DNA of 64,000 nt from Enchytraeus crypticus. Taxonomy: Eukaryota; Annelida; Clitellata; Enchytraeida; Enchytraeidae. The position numbers and the translations under genes are program-made. Of this stretch, positions 1 to 13,178 are shown piece by piece. The notes beneath the pieces are model-generated. The model saw only the letters and a list, made by a program, of their open reading frames with translations. It was not told where the DNA came from and ran no database searches. Position 1 is the stretch's first letter, and each line of letters begins with the position of its first letter. Location of the stretch: the NCBI GenBank assembly GCA_905160935.1, contig CAJHZI010000183.1:720001-784000 (forward strand), in the 5' to 3' direction.

Positions 1-105
1 CTAAGGTTAACGTCAATTTCCTCACTCGAAAGCTATGTCAGCGACGGGAGAGCCCAGGATTTGAACCCCACACATACTGATCCGCGGTCGAGTATTGGTT
101 TACAA
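1..105 (-). repeat. SINE-A copy
   Basis: tRNA-derived family. Read on the - strand: B-box-like GGGTTCAAATCCTGG, then TCACTGACATCGCTTTCGAG and the end GAAACTGACGTTAAC. This copy starts at the window edge. Confidence 0.8.
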
Positions 106-410
106 GACAAATTGAAAAACTGATTTCGTTACCATGGCAATACGCAGGTACGCCTACTCTGAAACCAGTTTTAAGAACTCTCTTTAGCCAATATGGAAGC
201 AATGACTAGGAATTAGAATTGCAATAAATTAGGAATAGGATGTTTTAAGTTCAAATACGCACTCGAAAGCGTAGTCGAGACCTCTAATAAGCTAATTTAA
301 AAATATATCGAAATTTAGGTACACTTTTAATTATGCATTAATAAGAAATTGTCTATTTAAGATTTATAATTAAAAATAAATTAATATTTCTTTTATTTAT
401 TCTAATTCAC

Positions 411-465
411 TGACATCGCTTTCGAGTGAGGAAACTGATGTTAACATTAGCTTAACCAGCTTTTA
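411..465 (+). repeat. SINE-A 3' tail fragment
   Basis: Only TGACATCGCTTTCGAGTGAG to GTTAACATTAGCTT is present. Confidence 0.75.
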
Positions 466-1253
466 AATTAATATTTCTCATTGATGATTATCATTATTAA
501 GGCTTGCAGTGGTTTAATTTTCCGTTATCAGATCGTACATTTCCGTTATCGTTATCAGATAGTTCTTATTAGTAAATTAGAAATGTTACATTCATGTGTA
601 CATGCCTGACTTGTATCATTATTGATATAACAATATTATTATGAAGACGATGATGAAAGTGTACTGATATATTGGCTGCGAACAGACAGATATATAATAT
701 TCAAAGGCGGCACGGTTGACCTCAGATTGACCTTATGACCCCAAATTGAACTATAATGACCAAATTCTAATAAACCTGCACCTGATCCAAGCTATCAGAC
801 AAGATGTTGACATTTACATAAATCCAATTTACCCCGGCATGTCCGTGCAATTAATTACAGGCAACGCATTTACTTACCACAGCATATTAAGCTGAAAACC
901 AAGTGCGAAACACTCAACTATAATTAAACCATATCGAATTTCCACTACAACTCTGCCAGAAAATTAAATAGAATAATAATTAGGCATGGATATTTTAATG
1001 CATATGCCTTTCTGCTACCCTGTCAGACACCAGGTTCAGGTATCAAATTCTTAAGTTCATTTCCGCTCTTTTTCAAGTACATTAGTATCTCGTATACCCA
1101 AATCGAACCCTCGCGTAGGTTTCACGTTAGCGACTTTGCCTTTAGGTACATAAGATGCAGAGGTAGTGTAGGAAAAGAAATCAGATATAAGTCGTCACTT
1201 TCATAGGACTTTCATTAGTGATCTTAAAGCATACAATTTTTTTAAAAGCTGTA

Positions 1254-1350
1254 AAGCCGATGTTAACGTCAGTTTCATACCATGACAGCGATATTAGAGG
1301 ACGGGCGACCCCAGAATTTGAACCCCGCATATACTGATCCGCGAGTAAAG
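1254..1350 (-). repeat. SINE-A copy, partial
   Basis: GATGTTAACGTCAGTTTC to CCCGCATATACTGATCCGCG, with a divergent middle. Confidence 0.75.
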
Positions 1351-2007
1351 CGAGTTGTAGATGCGAGTATCATCAAGCCAAGGACTCTTGAGTAAAAGAA
1401 GATCTTGTGCATAGAAACATTGAGAATAAAATTGTTAAGCGAATATGATCCCCGAGTAATGAAATAATCGATTTTTTAAAATTCTAGACTGGACGATGCA
1501 CAGGCATTGTTATCTATCGACAAATTAATTATGCATTAGAAAAATATCTAATTGCAGATAAATTAAAAAATACGAAACCAATTAAACCACTTACATGGGA
1601 TTCGACATGTTCCAGTAGACTGGTGCCAGGCCTATACAGTGAATCCGTGTGAGCAGTAGATGTAGCAGGACCACAGTGACACAGACTAGACAACGGATGT
1701 AAATAGGTTGTGACGTCACGCCGACTGTGTATGACGTCATTAAATAGCCACTTTTCCTCATGGTTTCCTGTAAGGTGGGCCAATTTTATTCGATAACATT
1801 ATTTGTTCAATAAATCTATTTCAGAAGTCTTTAGTTAGTTAACGAATAATAAGTTATTGATTTCCAGTATTGTGGATTATAAAGCATCGTCAATATTCCA
1901 CTATCATCGCCTATATTTTTATTATAATTATTGAACGATATTTAGTTATTTTGAGCTTTAGAAATGCAAGAATTCAATTAATAACAAAATAATTTGTGCT
2001 AAACGTA

Positions 2008-2009
2008 CC

Positions 2010-2085
<76 letters not shown>
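2008..2085. repeat. (TA)n microsatellite
   Basis: Near-pure TA of about 70 bp. Short IY-type open frames across it are artefacts. Confidence 0.97.
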
Positions 2086-2091
<6 letters not shown>

Positions 2092-2195
2092 CGAATATAC
2101 TACTGCATACGGTATAAACAACTACATACAGTACATACAACTACATGCAATATATATAAACTACATAAGGTATATTAAACTACGCATAAATAAAT

Positions 2196-2350
2196 AAAGC
2201 TAATGTTAACGTCATTTTCCTCACTCGAAGCGATGTCAGTGACGGAAGAGCCCAGGATTTGAACCTCGCAGATATATACTGATCCGCGGTCGAATATCTT
2301 ATTGACATCGCCAATCTATGGTTCCAGCCAATGGCTATGTCGGTAAGATA
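2196..2350 (-). repeat. SINE-A copy, near full length
   Basis: Runs from the ACGTTAGC tail through GGATTTGAACC and ATCCGCGGTCGAATATCTTA to the CATCGCC...CCAGCCA head. Confidence 0.85.
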
Positions 2351-2624
2351 TTCGATGTATGTACAGCATGCTGTATATAGACCTGTATCTTATCTCGTAT
2401 AGTGCTAAGTACCATCATGGATGACTAATTATCATTGACTTGTTTACAGCTAGCTAACATGTAGCATCAGCAGGCAGGTCCAAACAGTTTACATCAGTTC
2501 CACGATAACAGACATATACACATCTCTGACTTCACAAAACCCCATCAGACATGATTGAACTCAGTGCATTGTGACAAGAATAATCTGATAGTCTTCGTTT
2601 GAATCACATAGGCCTTTTTTTCCT

Positions 2625-2845
2625 ATGGCAGTTTCATAGGCAGTTGAAGACCTATCTTTTCCATTTCTCTTTTCCATCTAGTGTCCATGAGACCAGCATG
2701 TGAACCTGCTTTTATTTCATGCCCTTTATCCTTGGACTGCTTTACAGGATTCTGAATTTGGACCTTCGCTTTTTACTCACAGGCTTGAATTTGTCTCAAT
2801 AGTGCTCGATATTGTCATGGAAGAGAGTAGCACTCTAATTCCTTT
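2625..2845 (+). mobile_element. CR1/L2-like 3' UTR fragment
   Basis: GCAGTTTCATAGGCAGTTGA, then ATAGTGCTCGATATTGTCAT and GTAGCACTCTAATTCC. Confidence 0.78.
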
Positions 2846-2859
2846 TATGTTATCCTTTA

Positions 2860-3152
2860 TACCTGCCGATACTTTGACAAACAATACATCTGGAACACTC
2901 AAGTACTTCATTAAAACGTCTTAGGAAGAATTTCAATTACTCATTTCCCTTTACAATTCTTAGTAACTTACTGCCTATTTCTCTGTTTATAAAAGATATC
3001 TGCAAGTTAGATAATTTAGAATTAAATGCCATTTTTACTCATACTTGAAAATATATATCGTAGCATGTATCATGCCAGTTTAATCATGTCCCTCCCCTCC
3101 TCATGCAGGGGCCTTTACCCCAGTGTAGACTAATTTCTACCACAGGATGAAG

Positions 3153-3188
<36 letters not shown>

Positions 3189-4680
3189 GTTTAACGTCAG
3201 TTTCCTCATACAAGGATGATGTCAGGGACGTCCCCACAGCACACATCATTACTGATCAATTCACCCAAACCAATCTGCAAAAGAAATGCGCTGAGGAGAA
3301 GGTAGGTTCAAATCCTGGAGTCCTGGTAAATATATACTTTACAGTAGATCGAACAGTGCATGTATGATCCCTATAGCACAATTCTCCAGTAAACAATTAA
3401 TGCACACGAAATACGAACTTTAAACTTCCATGGCATTGCAAGTCGTCGTTTCATCTTTAACGTAGATGATGAATATATCAATACTTGACTGCCAGCTTTT
3501 ATGAAAAAGTTTATTAAATTTCCTATACTCTACAACCCTGCTTCGCTAAAACACAGAGGGTTACTTACTCCGTCCACTCCTACATTTATCATCTCTAATA
3601 GGATAGCATTCGTACTTCATCCTGCAACTCATGAAGAGCTAAAAGTTCCTGGACTAGATGAAGCAGGAAGATGATTGTAACAAGATCTGTGGATTGTTAT
3701 TAAATATTCGGTGAAAGCGGTGAACAGTTAGACGAGCCATGTTACTATTTACAAACACCCAGCCCTGAGGACGATCAAATCTCTCTTAAACTGAGAGCGT
3801 TTAGCATATACACAATACCGCATACATTGTGGCACTTGTATATACGAACTCCGGTTCACTTACATGTATGACTGAAAATTCTGAACACATTACATTTCGA
3901 TAATGTAGGTTGTTCGACTGACCGGAAAAAGATAAAAAGTGTCAAGGAATTAGAATGAACCCATTATTTGTTGTATTAAAATGAACCCCCTAATTAATAC
4001 TATTTCTAAAAACATTAATATTATAATTAATTAATAAAACGAATTATTATTTAATTTTTAATATTTATTGTCTAGTTTTTCACAGAAAAACTCGACTTCT
4101 ACAATGAATTCGCCAGCCTTGTTCAACACCTACTTAACACAATCGCCCTATAAGACTTTATCTATACAGAATTACAGATATTACAACAGTATTACATCAA
4201 TATACACACCTGATACACGAGCGTATAGCCTGTGACAGACTATATATCATAGCAATTATAACGAGAAGCTACATATATAATCTAAACGTCGGTATTCATT
4301 AATCATATACTCTACAGAGTGGCGTTAGCACGATCAGATACAATGCCATTATTATACTTGTGAATTCGCTCGAGCGAATAGCGGATATATGGATTACTAG
4401 TAGTATTACCCCCCCCCCCATTTTTCACAACAAATTTCTCCCCTCCTCCCCACCCTATTAACTGATGTGCACCTGTCCTCTTGTGACGACAACGGTTATT
4501 AGCATTATTGCATTTTGACGTCGGTTTCCTTATTTGAACATTATGCCAGCTACTGAATCGGGACTACTTTATAAAATATAAAACATGAAATTAATATAAA
4601 TATTGTGCATTACTTTACTGGGTATGGGTATCATCATTATCATCATAATTTAATAAAATCATAGGTTACCCTCTCCGTAT
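2860..4680. other. Intergenic
   Basis: AT-rich, with a SINE tail and (AAT)n at 3150-3238 and a C run at 4411-4420. Nothing else recognised. Confidence 0.5.
3150..3238 (-). repeat. SINE-type tail and (AAT)n
   Basis: (AAT)n then TGTTTAACGTCAGTTTCCTC and TGATGTCAGGGACGTCCCC, the reverse of the ACGTTAA tail type. Confidence 0.72.
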
Positions 4681-4689
4681 CTTCCTTCA

Positions 4690-6655
4690 CTTCCTGCTGA
4701 GTCACTTCCTCAACGGTTTGCTCTTCACTTTTCTAACAAAATCAACCAACTCCGTTCCTCCATCATTCCTCTCATCTCTAGCTCCACACCTCACTATCCT
4801 CAACCAACCAAATCAACCGATGAGCAGCTCCATAGCTTCACCCCTGTCTCCATTGATCACGCAACAAGTCTTGACTTCTCCTCCCAAGCACTGTGATCTC
4901 GACCCTATCCCTACTTCTCTGTTGAAGAAGTGTATCGATGTTCTGGCACCTTCAATTTCCACAATTGTTAATTCATCCTTGTCCTCTGGCACTTTTCCAC
5001 AGTCATTTAAAAATGCCATTGTCACTCCACTCCTAAAGAAATCCTCGCTGGACAAGGAATCATTCTCCAACTACAGGCCCATATCCAATTTCCCATTCAT
5101 TTCCAAACTCACAGAGAGACTCGTCTTTCAAAGACTCTCCACCTATCTTAAGTCTAACGACCTCTTCAGCAATCACCAATCTGCTAACACTCAACATCGC
5201 TCTACTGAAACTCTTCTTCTTTCTGTCTGTAACACCATTACTAACGCAATGTGCACTCAACGTGTCACTGGACTTTGTACTCTCGATCTGTCTGCTGCTT
5301 TCGACACCATCGATCTCCAAATCCTCCTACAACGTCTTTCCTCATGGTTTGGTATCCACGGCAATGCACTTGCTTGGTTTACTTCATATCTCACCGACCG
5401 TACTCTTAGCGTCAAAGTTCAAGAGTATTCCTCTCCGCCTTCCATCCTCAAGTACGGTGTGCCTCAGGTCTCTGTACTTGGTCCTATCCTCTTTAATTTA
5501 TACACTACTCCACTAAAAGCTCCTTGAGCTCTCCACATTCATTAAACCATCAACTTTTCGCTGATGACACTCAGCTGTACACATGCTTCACCCCCCACTC
5601 GTACCCTGATGCTAAGGTTTGTCTACAGCAATCCTTTCAGCAGATATCTTCCTGGATGTCTGCCAATTTCTTGGCACTCAATCCATTCAAGACTGAGTTC
5701 GTGCTATTTGGAACACCTCAGCAACTTTCAAAACTGAACGAGGTGTCCCTGGCTCTCTCTTCCGATGTTTCAATCACACTAGTTTCTTCTGTGAAGAATC
5801 TTGATGTTGTCCTTGACCATCACCTCTCATTCCACGAACATATCTCTAAAACGTCACAGGCATGTTTCTTTCATATTCGCGATCTTCGTTAAATAAGACC
5901 ATTTCTTTCTCTCGAGACTGCCACTACAATTGGTGCTTCGAAACTGGATTACTGCAACTCCATATTTCTAAATCTTCCCAGTTGCGAGATTGATAGGTTG
6001 CAGTTTATCAATCTCGCAACTGGGAAGATTTAGAAATGGTTGCAGTTCATCCAGAATTCCCTTGCGCGTGCAGTCTTTCGTAGCTCCAAATATTCTCATG
6101 TTACTGCAATCCTTAAGTCCTTACACTGGCTCAAAGTTAGAGAATGCATTTTATACAAGACAGTTTCTCTAACTTATAAGTCTATTACCACTCCTGGTAA
6201 TAGTTACATGTCTCACTTACTACAAGTGGCACAACCTATCTCCAGGCCCACCAGGTCCTCTAAGTTAGTTACTCTTGAGAGACCGAGCCTTCCTTCACGT
6301 AGCAAGCTGTCTAGGCGCTTCTTCCAGCATGCTGCCCCGCAGATCTGGAATTCTCTTCCTTCCACTCTGCGCACACCCTAATCTATTCCTGATCAGCCTT
6401 TCCTACTCTACGAACAGTTTCATAGGCGACTGAAATCTTTTCTCTTCGTGTTTTCATATCCACCACATGTCCACGAACTGAGGCCAACACGTAAAACTCC
6501 ATTCCGCTAGTACCACTTACCACCCGGATTTTGGCTTGCACCGTTTATGGACCCCTTACTCTGCTCATCGGCTCTATTTGGTTTCACAGTGCTCAATGTT
6601 GCCATGGACAACAGTAGCACTCTAATCGTATTGTTGTTGTTGTTGTTAATTTATT
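4690..6655 (+). mobile_element. CR1/L2-like non-LTR retrotransposon, 5'-truncated and broken
   Basis: Frames together give the linker (ALHFSNKINQLRSSI), RT motifs LDPIPTSLLKKC, NYRPISNFPFISKLTERLVF, LDLSAAFDTIDLQILLQRL, GVPQVSVLGPILF and the FADD box (5557-5568), then the C-terminal LQFIQNSLAR, SLHWLKVRE and QIWNSLPSTLR. The conserved spacing is typical of CR1/L2 elements. Broken by a frameshift near 4860, stops near 5527 and 5892, and an inverted insertion at 6006-6047. Ends in (GTT)n at about 6630-6650. No endonuclease domain is seen, so it is not autonomous. Confidence 0.88.
5964..6047. repeat. Perfect 32-bp palindrome plus direct repeat inside the CR1/L2-like element
   Basis: 5964-5995 and 6006-6037 are exact reverse complements (arm begins ATTTCTAAATCTTCCCAG) around a 10-bp loop GGTTGCAGTT. 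That loop sequence is repeated directly at 6038-6047. The related copy at 22394 lacks the insertion. Confidence 0.96.
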
Positions 6656-6659
6656 TTAT

Positions 6660-7850
6660 TTCAGACATTTAAATAGTCCATATGCATATTTCAGGAAATA
6701 AGATAAAAAATAAAGTAAGACATAGAATTTAACAACGGCTACAAATATAGAAATGGTTTCATAATCAGAAATATACGATGAGATCAGAATAAAATAGAAG
6801 CAATTTACAATAAGAGGGGCTAAATTCATATATGGGCTACATGTACATGTAGATTGATGCAATTGCATGTTTTAAATTTAGTTGAGTGAGAAACGTTGTT
6901 TTTTGGGATTTGGTAAACATTTTTGAGTATTCCCAATCACGAATAACTGCATCTTAGGTACATGTATATTGAATTCAAACAGAGTTAAACATGGCAGTAA
7001 ATGCCAATCAAACTTATGACAATATAAACGTTATCAGTTTTCACTCTATGAACTGTAAGACTCACGCTCACAGACTAAAGATATAATTGTGAACTGACGG
7101 ATTTATGATTTAGTAAGATTTATTACAATTATGATTAATAGCGAGTGAAGGTGTGATATTCAAGTATCACTTCAATCATCACCTCCCCCCACTCTCCCTA
7201 CTCCTGTTTCGTAAAACCATCAATTTGATTGATGACGGTTTTTGGTTTTTTCTTTAAAGGCTTGGTTTGTATGTTTGTGGTAGCCCCTAATGTTAATTAA
7301 CTTCATTAATATCTTGAGAACAACAACAGCATTTAGTGTTTCTGTCGTCAATGACACGATCGGGCATTCTATAACTCTGATAGCATCATATGGACACTAT
7401 CGGAGAGGTGGGTAGGACTTTGACAGTCAATGGATCTGCCCGTAGAAAAGCAAAGACTGGTGACATTCTAAAATACATCCGAAAAGTGAATTAAATTGTA
7501 TAGATGTAATAAACTTTATCTAAACTGACTTTAAAGAGCAATTAGCTGTTAAATATTAGTCAGATGTAATGTAAATGGGAACAATTAATTTTGCTACATT
7601 ATAAAATTTATGTTTCTAAAGCAACAACAATGTGTAAGTTCACAACATCTTTTACTTATCTTAACTCCTCTAGGCCTATTAACTACAAAATCATAGGCCC
7701 TAGGTTAACTTACAAAGAGTTATACTAATCCAAATTATCCTGATCCTATTGGTCAGTTCACTGTCCAAAACCTCCGCTTGAAGGATTTGTCTTTACGGTC
7801 TTAAATTCTCCCGGGTAATTAAAACGCATTTACTACCACTAAAAAAGCTG
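6660..7850. other. Intergenic
   Basis: AT-rich without recognised features. Faint LINE-tip similarity near 7340 (ACAACAGCATTTAGTG) is too weak to call. Confidence 0.45.
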
Positions 7851-7854
7851 GTCA

Positions 7855-8002
7855 AGCTAATGTTAACGTCTATTTCCTCACTCTAAAGCAATGCCAGTGA
7901 CGGGTGAGCCCAGGATTTGAACCCCGCACACATACCTACATACATACCTGATCCGCGGTCGAGTATCTTACCGACATCGCCACTGGCTCCAGCCACTAGC
8001 TG
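7855..8002 (-). repeat. SINE-A copy, near full length
   Basis: Same order as the other copies; includes GACATCGCCACTGGCTCCAG at the tRNA-like head. Confidence 0.85.
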
Positions 8003-8092
8003 ATAACGCAACAAATGCATTATCGTTTTATCATGAATAGATATATGCGCGTACCCAGAATATTGAAAAGAGTCAGCTCTGTTACTTATAAC

Positions 8093-9480
8093 TAGAGACG
8101 GGAATTTTATGAATTTCCAGAGTTCGGGTTCGGTTCGGTTCGTTGAAAATGAAAGTTCGGTTCGGGTTCGGTTCTAACAAGGGTTCGGGTTCGGTTCGGG
8201 TTCGGCTTGCTTTCCAACTCGCAAGAGTTCGATTCTAGTTCGCAATTGTTTGGTTTGGATAATGTGGCATTGTTTAACTTTACTTACAATAATCATGGTT
8301 ATGACAAACATGTTGAAAATGGTTTATGGTAAATAAGCTTAAAAATTCATTAAGTCCTAATAGCTGCCACATTTTTTCACCTGGGTAAAAATATGACAAT
8401 AAAAAAGGAGAGGAGTGGTACTTATTCCTGTAAATTTCTTGAAATATTGTAAGTTGACCAACAAATGTTCATAATATAGATATTTAGCTTTATTATTGTA
8501 TCTGAAATATTCTCCTTGATTATAACCAGCAAATAGAATGTTTCATCAATTTAGAAATAAATTTTGTCACTAAACCTCTTTATTAGATACGTTTATTACT
8601 TTATAATTAAGTGGAAATGTCTTGGCTAAAATTTGATCCAATATTTCAGAGACAAAGTGCAATTTAGTAACATAAAAATGTAAAATAAAGATGATTTGGT
8701 AAACACGTGTACTTCCTTAGAAAAATGATCATAATATACACCGTTTACTATCAACTGACCAGTAATAAGCTTCATAATTTACCTTAGGGTTTCAAATTTG
8801 AAACTCTCAGATCAATTATGAAGTCACAAAATAGTTATGAAATTATTGCATTGCTGTGGTGCAAAATTATTTACTCCAGATAGTCTTAACACATATAGAA
8901 TGCCATATATAATTATTTGTAAATCTGGCTACAAAAATATTAAGGTGGCACACTAAAATAAGAAAAAAATCATAATTTGAATTTAACAAGAACAAATCTA
9001 CCTACATTGAGTCAAACATTTTCAGATTTTTATGGAATATACTCTCATCACTTTTGTCTCTTTGATGTTAATCTTCATTCCATACTTCAATGCCGTATCA
9101 TTCAGACTTTCCATTATCTTCTGTATGCCTGTCTCGCTTTCCGCTACCATTCCTTTACACCGCTACCATTTTAAAATTTGTGTCGGAACCAGACTTACCT
9201 GAATATATGCTGTTAGATACTGTAAGACATGTAAGTGCAAAAACCAATATATATTTGTATTGTTCCCACTATCTTTATTTAATGGCAGGCTTGTGAAGAA
9301 GAAAGGTACTACAAGAGTTTGGTTCAGTTCGGTTGGGACGAAGTCTGGGTTCGGGTTCGGTTCGGCCAGAGTCTGGGTTCGGGTTCGGTTCGGGTTCGGT
9401 CAGAGTGTGGGTTCGGTTCGGTCAAAATTCTAGATTTTAAGGTTCGGTTCGGTTCGGGTTCGGTTCGATTCCCATCTTTA
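8093..9480. mobile_element. Non-autonomous hAT-like element, intact ends
   Basis: Ends are inverted: TAGAGACGGGAAT at 8093 and ATTCCCATCTTTA at 9468-9480 (11 of 13 match). The 8-bp duplication CTTATAAC flanks it exactly (8085-8092 and 9481-9488) and fits the hAT target rule nTnnnnAn. Both subterminal regions (8120-8215, 9318-9472) are arrays of GGTTCGGGTTCGG-type motifs in the same orientation. The 1.1-kb centre is AT-rich without a transposase. TSD length and TIR style are family knowledge; no known relative was checked. Confidence 0.85.
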
Positions 9481-9717
9481 CTTATAACCTGACCAGGATT
9501 TGTTCTCAAGACTGTACATGAGAACAAGAGCAGAAGAGCGTCCTATCAAGATCTAACCATCTAATCAGTAACACTGCTGCCGGAGAAATGCCTATTCAGA
9601 AGTTATCCATTAATCAACAACAATTTCACCAATCTAAACCTACTGGATCTATTCTGATCAGTCTATTTCAAACGATCCGTAATGAACAAAAACAGTAACT
9701 TACTGTTACCTTAATCT

Positions 9718-9815
9718 TTGACGGTAGCTCGAGTGAGTCGAGTCGTCTTGAAGAGAAGCCATGTGCTTCTGAAACTTGACGTTAAACACACTACAACCTA
9801 CCTACCTACCTACGA
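9718..9815 (+). repeat. SINE-C tail
   Basis: GACGGTAGCTCGAGTGAGTC, GCTTCTGAAACTTGACGTTA, AACACACTACAACC and (CTAC)n. The same sequence occurs inverted at 54344-54440. Confidence 0.75.
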
Positions 9816-10211
9816 TCAGCAATGAATTTATTACTAAGCAAAAAATTAATAATAACCAATAAACACTGCGATTTTACTTGATAGTTTTAATATAAAGCTT
9901 CATAATTTCCAGTCGTCTCCACTGACTAGTCAAAGCGTCAAACTTGAGAAACGTCTAGTAGTAACAGCGTATAGCTCAGTCAAGCCGCACTATACTATTG
10001 TAGGGCAGAGCGGCTTGCAGTCACAATGTAACCACGAGATTGTAACGAACACAGCGCTACCACAACAAAGAAAAATTCAATCCTAAATTCTTGAGGCAGC
10101 ATTTTGTCTTTGCAATGACTGGCAGTGTAAAATTAGCGTATACATATAACCTCGCTGAAAATTTATTTTCTTCAGTTTTTAACAAATTGTTGTATTCAAA
10201 TATACGCAACT

Positions 10212-10290
10212 ACAAGAATAATAGTAACAATTAGAGTGCAATTGTCGGTAATGACAACATCTAACACTGAGGAATCATAGCCAATCTGAA
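10212..10290 (-). mobile_element. CR1/L2-like 3' tip
   Basis: AACAATTAGAGTGCAATTGT and AATGACAACATCTAACACTG, the reverse of the conserved 3' end. Confidence 0.7.
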
Positions 10291-10659
10291 GATTAAATAC
10301 TGCAGACTGTAAAGTGTAATACAGTAAATATAATGCTTATAAAAGCATTTCAAAGATAAAGAAATGTATTGAAACTTGTTTCAGAGTGTCAGTGTCGCTA
10401 TCTACCAGAAAGTTAAAGTTTACTTTTTCTTACTGAACAAACGAAATTGGGGTTGTACTTGCAAATCAAAACTTTATCATCTGCAGAGTGTGGTATCATC
10501 ATAAGTGTTGCTCGATGAAACTCTACTGACCAAAGGATTACCCACCAGTCTGTCACTAGTCATTAGGCGAGAGTAAGTCAGAATCTATGCCTTGAACTGG
10601 CAGCTAACTACAGACAACGAAATAGTTAGTGAAATACATGCAGATTGAGTTAGAAAAGA

Positions 10660-10825
10660 AAAGTAAGAGGTGAGAGAGAAAGAGACAGTGAGAGAAAGAG
10701 ACAGTGAGAGAGACAGTGAGAGAGAGAGAGATAGGTAGATAGGTAGAGAGATAGAGAGAGAGTGAGAGAGATTGAGAGAGAAGAGAGAAGAGATAGAGAG
10801 AGAAAAAGAGAAAGAAGAAAAAACT
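10660..10825 (+). repeat. GA-rich tract
   Basis: Imperfect (GAGA)n with ACAGTGAGAGAAAGAG units. Lies 5' of a LINE-2 end. Confidence 0.9.
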
Positions 10826-10899
10826 TGAATCAGAGAGAATAAACAGTACGCATAAAGGAAAGCTCACGGTCAATGGTTTCAGAGTAATTCTAATTAGAG

Positions 10900-11115
10900 T
10901 AGGGTTCTAGAGATCATACACCATATGATCTTATTGAATGGGAGGGAAAAGAGACAGGGGCAGGCCGAGATTAGGTATGTTAGATGATTTAAAGACCCTC
11001 GCATATGTGGAAATGAAGAGGAAAGCGGAAGACAGAGAAGAGTGGAGGCGTTATATACCATGGACATGCCAGTAGGCAGTGCACTGAGAGACAGAGACTT
11101 GAGACCACACATCAA
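10900..11115 (+). mobile_element. LINE-2 family 3' end fragment
   Basis: Frames give KRDRGRPR-like text and then KAEDREEWRRYIPWTCQ, ending GGCAGTGCACTGAGAGACAG. Same family as 25005-25205 and 53880-54230. Confidence 0.72.
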
Positions 11116-11361
11116 GTGATCTAACGATAGAGACATAGATCGAAACCTCCTCTGATTATATAGAGGAGTCTATGATAAAATGCCGGGGAATTAGTGAAAG
11201 AATTTGCGTGCTATTGAAACCGGATTAATTCTTAAATCTCTTTCCTTCCAGCAAATGTTTGCATCTGTCTGTGTCCGTGAATGTCTGTCTATCTGTATGT
11301 TTGTCTATCTGACTGTCTGTCTGTCTATATCTTTCAAAACATATGGATGATCTCAGTCTCT

Positions 11362-11418
11362 CTTAATCTTTCTCTCTCTCTCTCTCATTTTCTCATATTA
11401 TCTCTAAGCCTCTCTCTT

Positions 11419-11454
<36 letters not shown>

Positions 11455-11456
11455 AA
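11362..11456 (+). repeat. (TC)n tract
   Basis: Two TC blocks separated by CATTTTCTCATATTATCTCT. Confidence 0.93.
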
Positions 11457-13127
11457 TGTGAATACCTATTAAATTCAAATTCATCAATCCTTGTATCGTA
11501 TGTCAAGTTATTTCAGACTCAAACATCAATTTAGTTTTTTTTCAACTGAGGTAGACCTATAACGGCACTGTATCATTTAGGGTTTTAACCGTATAATATA
11601 TTAAATGCTGATAAAGCTAAGGTTAACCTTTCCTCACTACTGCTATACACTAGTTTAGTTGTATAACACATGGACATGTGCATGCATACACTGTACATAT
11701 ATTTAGAAATAATAGATAATACATTTTAATAAATGACAATTTCCATTGATATTGCAGGCTTTACTTGCGTGATTATCAGCATTCATACAAATATTTGCGT
11801 GGATCAGACAAAAGCCTTTTCACAAATAGAATTTAGCTCGCTCAAGTAAATCAGAAATTTAAATACGCATTATATTGGAAAGAGAGACTTTTCACCCAGA
11901 AAAACTATTGCATTAAGTGTTAATTTGCGAATAGAAATTTTTTATCGAAATTGTTTGAGTTTTCTTGATGTTGGGTGCTTAGATTAGCCATAGTGTATTG
12001 ATCAACCATAAATTACAACACTGCTGCGAATAGTTGGCCGTATTTATTTAAGAATAAATTGCCAAGCTTTCAAAGGAAAATTAGACTTTTTTAAACTTTC
12101 TCTTAAATCGCTCTATTCATAGTCTTTTATGAAATGAGAATCAATTCTGATCCTCCATTTTTATCATTCAATCCTAATTAAATTCAGTTATCAGCTTGTA
12201 ACAGTTGCAGTAAAGTTCCACCCCTTTCATCTCACCCCACAGTGAGTCATACAGAGAGTTATTTTATTTATATGAATTTCTATTTAATGATGGCGCCAGA
12301 CGACTGGGCTTTAATTATGACTCTTTATTGAAAGGCCTTCTTTGTGTTTTTAGAGTAAGAAATGTTTTAACTTTCAAAGAAATCCATTCATTTCTTTAGT
12401 TGTTCATTTTTTCCAAATCTTGAAAGCTTGGTTAATCTAAATGATTTAGACAAAGCAAGCGTGTTGTACTTCAAGTATACTTTCTTGTATACCTTAAGAC
12501 TTAAGTAGGCTATACTATGATGTAATGCTACATAATTATATACAATATTAATATGGTAAAGACTTGTTGTATAAGCTAAATGATCACTGTTGGAAATCTG
12601 CATACTTTCAGCTATATTCAATTGATATGAGGACTTGTAAGGATTCATAAGGATTCAGCTAAGGATGCTCTAAGGATGTAAGGACTAAGTGGCGCATCGA
12701 GGAACACATGCAAACACAGGAAGATCGAAAGTTTAGAACCTGGAGATCATTGAGAATATTTAAAAGTAAACATTTTTATTTTATCATTTGCTGGTTACGT
12801 TGGAAGGAAATGCCTCCTTGCTCCATTTATTATTATGGCGCCACTGATGATGAGTCTAGATAATTTTCAGATATTCTGAGATAAAACTGACTACTACTAT
12901 TATATAACTAATCTATTCCATTCTTTCTATTTCTTGGAAGTGTCATACGATGGACAATTCAACAGTTGGATGAAGAAAGGATCCCAATGGACTCTATTCC
13001 ACGAATGAACTCACTGTGATCTGGTGTGGGAGCGTCGAGTGGTAACAGTGACAGTCCTAGTGGACTGCGTTGAGTAATAAGTATTGATACTTATGATAGG
13101 AAGTCCATTGAGCGATACGGATAGATA
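11457..13127. other. Intergenic
   Basis: AT-rich. A short SINE-A tail scrap (AAGCTAAGGTTAACC) near 11618. No coding region supported. Confidence 0.45.
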
Positions 13128-13146
13128 AGTAGAGAGAGAGAGAGAG

Positions 13147-13178
<32 letters not shown>

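Larger units (their letters stand above)
106..2000. other. Intergenic, apart from SINE-A pieces
   Basis: AT-rich. No supported coding region; the short open frame at 1529-1783 (- strand) has no features of a gene. Confidence 0.5.

Noticed and set aside
2700..2924. 74-codon + strand frame
   Set aside because: Lies in a CR1/L2-like 3' UTR fragment.
8120..9472. Interstitial telomere from TTCGGG motifs
   Set aside because: The unit is GGTTC/TTCGG, not TTAGGG, and it sits within the ends of a transposable element.
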